Shown here one piece after another: positions 5,799-11,642 of a stretch of 11,642 nucleotides of DNA; within the stretch, counting starts at the first letter, position 1, and each line of letters begins with the position of its first letter. A program made the position numbers and the translations under genes. Location of the stretch: assembly GCA_020720565.1 (NCBI GenBank), contig DYOK01000077.1, positions 1-11,642 on the forward strand, given 5' to 3'. The notes under the pieces are model-generated. The model made no database searches and was not told the DNA's origin. It saw only the letters and a list, made by a program, of their open reading frames with translations. The stretch is from Acetofilamentum sp. (GTDB taxonomy: Bacteria; Bacteroidota; Bacteroidia; Bacteroidales; JAFGXI01).

Positions 5799-7292
5799 TT
5801 GAAAAAGTTACATTCTCTTTTACTCAAATCGTACCTTGGGCCGTTTTTTCTGACCCTTTTTATTTCGCTGTTTATTTTCTTACTACAATTTATTTGGAAG
5901 TATATCGACGATTTAGTGGGTAAAGGTTTAGATTTTTGGGTCATCACGGAGCTTCTTTTTTATTCGACACTCAATTTAGTCCCTATGGCTTTACCAATGG
6001 CTATCTTGTTATCGTCTATTATGCTATTTGGTAATATGGGAGAGAATAACGAACTGTTGGCTTTTAAGTCGGCAGGTGTGCCCTTGCTTAAAATTATGTT
6101 CCCCTTAATTATCTTGATTACTGCAATTAGCATCGGAGCGTTTTTCTTTTCGAACATTGTCATGCCATACGCTTCGCTTAAGACACGTTCGATGATAAAA
6201 GATATTCAAGACACCCGACCTGAGCTGAACTTAAAACCTGGTATTTTTATTAATCACATCCCTAAATACAATATTAAAATTTCGGGTAAAAATCATAAAT
6301 CAAAAATGTTGTATGATATCATGATATATGATCATACCGACCAAAAAGGAAATCGGATTGTCAATTTAGCCGACTCTGGAATGATGTACACTTCACCAGA
6401 AAAAGATTACATGGTATTGGAGTTGTTCCACGGCTCTCAATATCAAGAAATTGATGAACCTTCGACCAATTGGAAAAATGCTAAGGTGCCTTTCGAACGT
6501 CATTTTTACGAAAAAGAGACCATTTTGCTGGGGTTAGAGGGCTTTGGTTTAAAACGAAACGACGAAAGTATTTGGAAAGACCACTATCAAATGATGAATT
6601 TAGAGCAACTCAGTTTTACAATCGATTCGCTAGGTAAAAATTTAAGCAAACGCGAATTTGAATCTAAAAACGATTTGTTGTTTAATAATTATTTTCGTCG
6701 CGAAGTTAAACTCGATAGTTTAATGTATCATTCTAAAGCTATACAAGTCATTAATACAGATAGTTTATTTGCCACATTACCCAAAGCCAAGCAGTTAAAC
6801 GCAATTGATTTAGCCATTAACTATGCCCGTTCGGTTAAGAATTACACCGAAAATACCCATCAAGATTTAGATTCGAGAGGTCAATGGCTCAGTAAATACA
6901 AAATAGAATGGCACCGTAAATACACCTTGTCGTTTGCTTGTTTTATATTGTTTTTTATTGGGGCTCCTTTAGGTGCCATTATCCGTAAAGGCGGATTGGG
7001 TATGCCGGTTGTGGTATCCATTATTTTCTTTTTACTGTATTATGTGGTATCGATAACAGGCGAGAAAATTGCCCGCGAAGGTGATATTTCTGCTTTTTGG
7101 GGCATGTGGATATCAGCTTTAGTTTTGTTTCCCATAGGAATGTTTTTAACCTACAAAGCCTCGGTCGACTCAGTAATTTTAGACAAGTCTGGCTACGAAA
7201 TGTTTTTTAAAAAAATATGGAGTTTTATTAAAAAAGTAGGACAATTGTTTATTAAAGAATTGAAGGAGTTAAAGAAGGATGAAGCCTCTTAA
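5799..7292 (+). CDS. LptF/LptG-family permease (YjgP/YjgQ), LPS export
   Basis: This 497-residue inner-membrane subunit belongs to the LptB2FG ABC exporter, which extracts lipopolysaccharide from the inner membrane and passes it to the periplasmic Lpt bridge. Three N-terminal membrane segments are visible (about 15-33, 50-78, 98-121), with the conserved cytoplasmic loop GENNELLAFKSAGVPLLKI (81-99) between the second and third. A long periplasmic region follows (about 130-365), expected to be the jellyroll domain plus an insertion common in Bacteroidota. Three C-terminal membrane segments lie in 371-455, including FIGAPLGAIIRKGGLG. Whether it is LptF or LptG cannot be decided here. The start is TTG: the frame is closed by a TGA at 5784-5786, no ATG or GTG precedes the conserved MKKLH N-terminus, and relatives begin at this point. 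It overlaps the following glycosyltransferase by 14 bp, so the two are translationally linked. Confidence 0.93.
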   Translation: MKKLHSLLLKSYLGPFFLTLFISLFIFLLQFIWKYIDDLVGKGLDFWVITELLFYSTLNLVPMALPMAILLSSIMLFGNMGENNELLAFKSAGVPLLKIMFPLIILITAISIGAFFFSNIVMPYASLKTRSMIKDIQDTRPELNLKPGIFINHIPKYNIKISGKNHKSKMLYDIMIYDHTDQKGNRIVNLADSGMMYTSPEKDYMVLELFHGSQYQEIDEPSTNWKNAKVPFERHFYEKETILLGLEGFGLKRNDESIWKDHYQMMNLEQLSFTIDSLGKNLSKREFESKNDLLFNNYFRREVKLDSLMYHSKAIQVINTDSLFATLPKAKQLNAIDLAINYARSVKNYTENTHQDLDSRGQWLSKYKIEWHRKYTLSFACFILFFIGAPLGAIIRKGGLGMPVVVSIIFFLLYYVVSITGEKIAREGDISAFWGMWISALVLFPIGMFLTYKASVDSVILDKSGYEMFFKKIWSFIKKVGQLFIKELKELKKDEAS

Positions 7293-8520
7293 AATATTAC
7301 AACTGACCAATAAAATTCCTTATCCACCAGCCGATGGAGGTGCTATTGCCGTTTTAAGTTTGTCGGTTGGCTTGGCCGATTTGGGGCATCGTGTTACAAT
7401 TTTGGCCATGAACACACTCAAGCATAATTGTAAAATCGAAGAGATTCCCGAAGAATTTACCTCAAAAATTAAATTTGTTTCGGTCGATGTTCCTGCTAAA
7501 ATATCGCCACTTGGACTTTTGCAAAATTTTCTGTTTTCCGACAAACCTTATACAGCAACACGTTTTATAGCACCCCAGTTTTCAAATGCAATTGAGCATT
7601 TGCTTTTAGACGAAACATTCGATGTCATTCAGCTCGAAGGTTTGTATCTGGCACCCTATATCCCGCTAATTAGAAAACATAGCAAGGCCATTGTGGCAAT
7701 GCGGGCTCACAATGTCGAGCACGAGATTTGGGAACGGGTAAAAGCCAATACCGACAGTAGTTTAAAACGATTTTATCTTCAGGATTTAAATCGAAAGCTT
7801 AAAAAATTCGAAATATCATTTTTCGACGACTACGACATGCTTCTTCCTATTACACAGCGAGATGGAAAGCAGTTTAGAAGTTTGGGTTATCGACATGAGC
7901 TTTACACTTTACCCACTGGCATCGACGCCCAAAGGTATATAAGCGACCAAACAAATACCGAATTTCCGGGCATTTTCCATTTAGGTTCTTTAGATTGGGA
8001 GCCCAATATTGAGGGTTTGAGATGGTTTTTATCGGAGGTTTGGCCCAAAGTGTTAAGTCAAAATGATCGACTAAAACTGCATATTGCTGGGCGAAATGCA
8101 TCCGAAAAGCTCAAAGATTTTTTCTCTGCACAAGCTAATGTGGTTTTCGAAGGCGAAGTAGCTGATGCCAACGCTTATATCAACTCTAAATCGATAATGA
8201 TTGTGCCTTTGTTATCGGGTAGTGGAATGCGAATAAAAGTCATCGAAGGGATGGCACTAACTAAGGCTATTGTATCGACCTCGGTCGGATGCGAGGGCAT
8301 TACCGCCATCGATGGCAAAGACATGATGATTGCTGATAAGCCCGAATTATTTGCCGAAAAATTATTGGCATTGGCACAAGACAAAAAACTTTGTCAAAGC
8401 ATTTCGGTAAATGCTCGATTGTACATAGAACAAACATTCGACAACCATTCCATTGTATCGCGTTTGGTTCAGAAATATACTGATTTTATTCAGCAACATT
8501 CACGCAAAAAGCCCATTTAA
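7279..8520 (+). CDS. GT4-type glycosyltransferase (GT-B fold)
   Basis: This 413-residue enzyme is predicted to be a cytoplasmic, nucleotide-sugar-dependent, retaining glycosyltransferase of the GT4 group. The N-terminal domain opens with KILQLTNKIPYPPADGG (4-20) and GLADLGHRVTIL (31-42), the usual acceptor-side glycine-rich segment, and contains MRAHNVEH (141-148). LPTGID (211-216) precedes the domain linker. The C-terminal donor-binding domain has LGSLDWEPN (from about 235) and GSGMRIKVIEGMA (314-326), with Glu323 in the place of the donor-contacting glutamate. The sugar and acceptor cannot be told. Its ATG lies inside the permease gene, 14 bp before that stop, with AAGGAG at 7263-7268 as a possible ribosome-binding site. 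The coupling to an LPS-export permease suggests work on lipopolysaccharide or another envelope glycan, but this is an inference from position. Confidence 0.9.
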   Translation: MKPLKILQLTNKIPYPPADGGAIAVLSLSVGLADLGHRVTILAMNTLKHNCKIEEIPEEFTSKIKFVSVDVPAKISPLGLLQNFLFSDKPYTATRFIAPQFSNAIEHLLLDETFDVIQLEGLYLAPYIPLIRKHSKAIVAMRAHNVEHEIWERVKANTDSSLKRFYLQDLNRKLKKFEISFFDDYDMLLPITQRDGKQFRSLGYRHELYTLPTGIDAQRYISDQTNTEFPGIFHLGSLDWEPNIEGLRWFLSEVWPKVLSQNDRLKLHIAGRNASEKLKDFFSAQANVVFEGEVADANAYINSKSIMIVPLLSGSGMRIKVIEGMALTKAIVSTSVGCEGITAIDGKDMMIADKPELFAEKLLALAQDKKLCQSISVNARLYIEQTFDNHSIVSRLVQKYTDFIQQHSRKKPI

Positions 8521-8526
8521 AAGCAT

Positions 8527-8534
8527 TACTTTTG
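8527..8534 (+). promoter_or_regulatory. -7 box of a probable ribBA promoter
   Basis: TACTTTTG followed by CA is a full match to TAnnTTTG and the same octamer as the ileS box. It starts 6 bp after the glycosyltransferase stop codon. No TTG lies 19-21 bp upstream. Transcription would begin near 8541 with a leader of about 13 nt, which leaves no room for an FMN riboswitch. ribBA could also receive read-through from the upstream genes. Confidence 0.5.
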
Positions 8535-8553
8535 CATCAAAATTATCAATTTT

Positions 8554-9783
8554 ATGTCAGAATTTCATTTAAACACTATAGAAGAAGCCGTTGAGGACAT
8601 TCGTCAAGGCAAGGTAATTATTGTAGTCGACGACGAAGACCGCGAGAACGAAGGCGATTTTATTTGTGCTGCCGAAAAAATTACACCAGAAATTGTCAAT
8701 TTTATGGCTACGCATGGTCGTGGTCTGATTTGTACTTCGATTCCAGAAGCTACCTGTAACCGATTGGATTTGGATTTGATGGTGGGTAAAAATACGGCGA
8801 CTCACGAAACCCCATTTACCATTTCGGTCGATTTAATAGGAAATGGTTGTACCACTGGCATTTCGGCATACGATAGAGCCATGACCATCAAAGCATTGGT
8901 CAACCCCAATACCCTCCCCGAAGAATTGGGACGACCTGGACACATTTTCCCACTTAAGGCAAAAGAGCGTGGCGTACTCAGACGTGCTGGGCATACCGAA
9001 GCTGGTGTCGACCTATCGCGAATGGCAGGTTTGCAACCCGGTGGTGTGTTGGTCGAAATTATGAACGAAGACGGCACTATGGCGCGTTTGCCACAATTGG
9101 TTAAAATTGCTAAGCGATTCGCTCTTAAAATAATTACCATCAAAGATTTGATTGCTTATCGATTGCAAAAAGAAAGTTTGGTTGTTAAAGGTGTTAAGGT
9201 TAAAATGCCGACCACACTTGGCGATTTTGATCTGATACCATTCTTGCAAAAGTCGAACGGCTTGGAACATATGGCTTTAATAAAAGGAGAATGGAACGAA
9301 GATGAGCCGGTATTGGTTCGTGTCCATTCGTCTTGTGCCACAGGTGATATTTTTGGTTCTTTACGTTGCGACTGTGGACCACAACTCGAAAAGGCCATGC
9401 AAATGGTCGAGACCGAAGGCAAGGGTGTGGTCGTTTATATGAACCAAGAAGGACGTGGCATTGGTTTGATGAATAAAATTAGAGCCTATAAACTTCAAGA
9501 AGAAGGGCTCGATACAGTCGATGCCAATTTGCATTTGGGCTTTAAAGACGACGAACGTGATTATGGCGTTGGTGCTCAAGTTATTAGAGAGCTTGGAATC
9601 CGGAAGATTCGTTTAATTACCAACAATCCGGTGAAACGCATCGGCCTCGAAGGCTATGGGCTCGAGATTGTCGAAGTTGTTCCCAATATTATAAAACCTA
9701 ATCCACACAATCAGAAATATTTGGAAACCAAACGTGTTAGAATGGGACATTTTATGGATTTGGTTCAGTACAAACCAGAATAA
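8554..9783 (+). CDS. ribBA: Bifunctional DHBP synthase / GTP cyclohydrolase II
   Basis: This 409-residue cytoplasmic fusion enzyme makes both precursors of riboflavin. The N-terminal RibB part (about 1-200) converts ribulose 5-phosphate to 3,4-dihydroxy-2-butanone 4-phosphate and formate; it carries the acidic metal and substrate loop VVDDEDRENEGDF (24-36) and RRAGHTEAGVDL with the catalytic-region histidine. The C-terminal RibA part (about 205-409) opens GTP to the first pyrimidine intermediate; its zinc site is Cys261, Cys272 and Cys274 (C-x10-C-x-C), followed by MNQEGRGIGL and the nucleotide-binding LITNNPVKRIGLEGYG. All key residues seen are present, so both halves should be active. The length is standard. 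The ATG at 8554 starts 33 bp after the glycosyltransferase stop and has its own probable promoter box. Other riboflavin genes are not in the window. The TAA stop overlaps the first bases of palindromic element copy 3. Confidence 0.98.
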   Translation: MSEFHLNTIEEAVEDIRQGKVIIVVDDEDRENEGDFICAAEKITPEIVNFMATHGRGLICTSIPEATCNRLDLDLMVGKNTATHETPFTISVDLIGNGCTTGISAYDRAMTIKALVNPNTLPEELGRPGHIFPLKAKERGVLRRAGHTEAGVDLSRMAGLQPGGVLVEIMNEDGTMARLPQLVKIAKRFALKIITIKDLIAYRLQKESLVVKGVKVKMPTTLGDFDLIPFLQKSNGLEHMALIKGEWNEDEPVLVRVHSSCATGDIFGSLRCDCGPQLEKAMQMVETEGKGVVVYMNQEGRGIGLMNKIRAYKLQEEGLDTVDANLHLGFKDDERDYGVGAQVIRELGIRKIRLITNNPVKRIGLEGYGLEIVEVVPNIIKPNPHNQKYLETKRVRMGHFMDLVQYKPE

Positions 9784-9795
9784 GGTCTTCGACCT
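9782..9795 (+). repeat. Palindromic element copy 3 at the ribBA stop codon
   Basis: AAGGTCTTCGACCT is identical to the 14-bp core of copies 1 and 2; the preceding T makes 15 shared bases. It overlaps the last two bases of the ribBA stop codon. Unlike the other two it lies at a gene end, where a 5-bp stem could act on the 3' end of the transcript. No U-tract follows directly, so a terminator role is doubtful. Confidence 0.6.
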
Positions 9796-9891
9796 AATAG
9801 ATTGGTTTTGTTACGGGCATTTTATCAGACGTTTAGGTAAGTATAATACGATATTTTATTATTTAAAGTACTTAGATTCAGTTAGAGCGGA

Positions 9892-11421
9892 TTATTCTAA
9901 GGCTTTTCCTGACTGACTCTTGTTATTCTGTAACATTTGGTAGGCTTTGTATTCGGGCCAGTTCCACGATAAAATCCCTTTTTTTTCCCATTTTTTGATA
10001 AACCATGCTTTACGGTTCTCGATACTTTGTTGGTAAGTTTCGGTGTCAATAAAGTATTCCTCTTGTGGCATATTGGCTTCTTGAATCTTTTCCATTTTTT
10101 TAAGATATTCAGGAGATTTATCCAAATAGGGCAGTGCTTTATCCGATAAATCGACCATGAAATTGAGATGAACTAAAGCCGAATCGGAATGGTTAAAATT
10201 GTATTTTGCAATGATGATATCCCAATTAAAAAGTGCCGAAAAAACGAGTAGAAGGTAAATAAACTGACCATTAACACGCCATAAATAGTAATTACTATAA
10301 GGCTTCTTTACTTTCAAAAAGACAGTGTATAAGAGATAAAGAGTGGCAATTAAGAAGATAAAAACACCAATTCGCTTATAGGCCAGATTAAAATAATTAA
10401 TGTAATGAATGTTGCGAATGGCCACAGAAATAATTAATATTGCGTTTTGAGCAATCCAAACATAAGTTAAAGTTTTTAGCAACTGGCTTTTGCTATAAAA
10501 GTTTAAGTTTTTTCGGAAGAAATATATAACCAAACCCACCGAAATTAACACAGAAAGTATCAATAAATAAGTGCCTTGGTGTACAAATTGTTTTAAATAT
10601 TGCCCGTGCCATTCAAAGTTGAACCAAACCCAATAAATATCGATTAAATTTAAGACCAGCAAAACCAAGTTAAGACCGACAAATAAAACCAAACCCATTT
10701 TTAGCTCGTTGTTGAGCCCATTCATTGAATGAGCAATTCTCCAAATGGGTTTTGTCCTTTTAAGTAAATCTGGCTCGCTTTCGATTTTGGTATTCAAACC
10801 TGAAAAAGCATGCTTTGTCATGATAATAATGCTGATAAAAGTACCCCAGAATAAAGTTTCGAAAATGGGTAAATCCATTTTTCTGATTATCCAATTCGCT
10901 AGGCGAGATAACCATTCCATCGGTTCCGAAACCAAATGGTTAAACAATGGATTGGAGGCACTATAAATAATGACAAAAATAAGAATGATAATGGATGGAA
11001 GAATAAACACAATGGTGTTTCGTAAAATCGTGTTGCCTTTATAATTAAACCAGGTTAATGGGTTAAGGCTTCGGAAAAAAGTGCTCAAGGACAAGGGCAT
11101 AGAGCTTACTGCAAAACCTATGGCCAACCATATTGTTTGAACTTCTGGTTGAATAAAATATCCTAAAGTGATCAGAATGGACAAGGTATGTACCCAATAC
11201 GAGAAATCGGAATACACTAAAACATTACCAATTGCACTGATTAGAAAAATAGAGATAATGGCCAGTGTTTTCTTGTTCTTGAAAATTGTTTTGTCACTAA
11301 TCCATAAAGTCGCTACATAAAATAACTCGAACAGCAGTAAGTTTAAACCAATCGATTCTTTATGGAATAAAAGTGTAAAAACAAGAATGCTAATACCTGT
11401 TAGGATTTGAGTTTTTTTCAT
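9892..11421 (-). CDS. Polytopic membrane protein, DUF4153/DUF4173 type
   Basis: This 509-residue protein is dominated by hydrophobic segments. By eye there are about 11 to 12 membrane spans, near residues 7-20, 24-42, 53-71, 75-91, 96-112, 133-154, 188-202, 242-266, 284-302, 317-335, 351-370 and 383-401. A hydrophilic C-terminal tail of about 105 residues follows, ending in a lysine- and glutamine-rich stretch. Overall pattern and phrases such as RNTIVFILPSIIILIFVIIYSASNPLF and FNWDIIIAKYNFNHS resemble proteins of the DUF4153/DUF4173 group, which are common in Bacteroidota and have no established function. The ATG at 11421 fits the family N-terminus (MKKTQIL...LLFHKESIGLNLLLF). It converges on ribBA; the 108-bp gap holds element copy 3 and an AT-rich dyad but no convincing terminator. 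No consensus promoter is visible in the 221 bp upstream, which hold two hairpins and no gene. The partner genes, if any, lie outside the window. Confidence 0.82.
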   Translation of the reverse strand: MKKTQILTGISILVFTLLFHKESIGLNLLLFELFYVATLWISDKTIFKNKKTLAIISIFLISAIGNVLVYSDFSYWVHTLSILITLGYFIQPEVQTIWLAIGFAVSSMPLSLSTFFRSLNPLTWFNYKGNTILRNTIVFILPSIIILIFVIIYSASNPLFNHLVSEPMEWLSRLANWIIRKMDLPIFETLFWGTFISIIIMTKHAFSGLNTKIESEPDLLKRTKPIWRIAHSMNGLNNELKMGLVLFVGLNLVLLVLNLIDIYWVWFNFEWHGQYLKQFVHQGTYLLILSVLISVGLVIYFFRKNLNFYSKSQLLKTLTYVWIAQNAILIISVAIRNIHYINYFNLAYKRIGVFIFLIATLYLLYTVFLKVKKPYSNYYLWRVNGQFIYLLLVFSALFNWDIIIAKYNFNHSDSALVHLNFMVDLSDKALPYLDKSPEYLKKMEKIQEANMPQEEYFIDTETYQQSIENRKAWFIKKWEKKGILSWNWPEYKAYQMLQNNKSQSGKALE

Positions 11422-11513
11422 AATATCAATGTTTTCTGGTTTAACTCTTTTCGGAAAAGCATTAACGTTCTTTTAGGTTTAAAATTGCTCTATTAACCCA
11501 GATTACGCATTAG

Positions 11514-11531
11514 AACTTCGTTATGAAGGTT
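11514..11531. other. Small hairpin upstream of the DUF4153-type gene
   Basis: AACTTC (11514-11519), a 5-nt loop and GAAGGTT (11525-11531) form a 6-bp stem with one bulged G. It lies 10 bp to the left of the large stem-loop at 11542-11611. It is too small to interpret alone and is recorded for its proximity. Confidence 0.3.
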
Positions 11532-11541
11532 AAATATCAAA

Positions 11542-11611
11542 AAATCAGTATATTCATTTTCGAAAAGCATAGCCGTAGCTATGGTTCAGAAAATGAATAT
11601 GCAACTGATTT
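11542..11611 (-). terminator. Large 70-bp stem-loop, possible terminator of an outside gene
   Basis: The outer arms AAATCAGT (11542-11549) and ACTGATTT (11604-11611) pair perfectly. The middle arms ATATTCATTTTC (11550-11561) and GAAAATGAATAT (11589-11600) pair perfectly over 12 bp, with GCA (11601-11603) bulged on one side. After a 6/5-nt internal loop, CATAGC (11568-11573) pairs with GCTATG (11578-11583) around a CGTA loop. That is 26 base pairs in all. On the minus strand the 3' arm runs into six consecutive T, so it may terminate a minus-strand gene beyond the right edge. The AT-rich, very long stem is unusual for a terminator; a palindromic repeat element or a structured RNA is an alternative. 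Confidence 0.5.
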
Positions 11612-11642
11612 GAAGAGATTTAGCTTGGAATAGATTTTCTAA

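Noticed and set aside
8521..8553. FMN riboswitch ahead of ribBA
   Set aside because: Only 33 bp separate the preceding stop codon from the ribBA start, and the probable transcription start leaves about 13 nt of leader.
9838..9874. AT-rich dyad TAAGTA/TACTTA with inner TAATA/TATTA between ribBA and the DUF4153-type gene
   Set aside because: The two short stems contain almost no GC pairs, a 7-nt bulge separates them, and no U-tract follows. It is not a convincing terminator.
9734..9916. 60-codon plus-strand frame at the end of ribBA
   Set aside because: It overlaps ribBA out of frame and then runs into the end of the DUF4153-type gene; there is no start signal and the composition is that of a shadow frame.
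11447..11459. Quasi-palindrome CTTTTC-G-GAAAAG upstream of the DUF4153-type gene
   Set aside because: A single AT-rich dyad with a one-base centre and no second copy; it cannot be separated from chance.
11542..11611. Integron attC site
   Set aside because: The stem is much more regular than attC, and no convincing GTTRRRY/RYYYAAC core pair or integrase gene is seen.

Overview
The window looks like an ordinary, gene-dense stretch of a Bacteroidota chromosome, most likely class Bacteroidia. The evidence is the AT-rich composition, the near absence of Shine-Dalgarno sequences, promoters of the Bacteroidota type (TTG, about 20 bp, TAnnTTTG), a cysteine-poor DksA-like protein typical of the phylum, an IleS of the long type 2 form, and a fused RibBA. 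No mobile element, CRISPR array, rRNA or tRNA gene is visible, and all genes appear intact.

Left block (1-4690, minus strand): ileS is transcribed from a well-formed promoter through a leader of about 135 nt. A DksA/TraR-family gene follows 37 bp downstream and the unit closes with a strong intrinsic terminator. A single-cluster [4Fe-4S] ferredoxin gene lies further downstream with its own upstream region. The ferredoxin and ileS share an identical 18-bp palindromic element at nearly the same distance from their start codons.

Middle (4690-5800): a 90-residue orphan reading frame on the plus strand converges on a MarC-family membrane protein gene. The MarC gene and the next transcription unit diverge from back-to-back promoter boxes that mirror each other.

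Right block (5800-9783, plus strand): an LptF/LptG-type lipopolysaccharide export permease with a TTG start, a GT4-type glycosyltransferase overlapping it by 14 bp, then ribBA (riboflavin synthesis) with its own probable promoter. The first two fit envelope lipid or polysaccharide work; ribBA is metabolic.

Right end (9784-11642): a polytopic membrane protein of the DUF4153/DUF4173 type on the minus strand converges on ribBA. Beyond its start is a 70-bp near-perfect stem-loop that no gene in the window explains.

I did not find a convincing new multi-gene system. The most interesting signals are the repeated AGGTC-N3-GACCT element, the GIHH signature in IleS, the excess of TCGA, and the large hairpin at the right edge.
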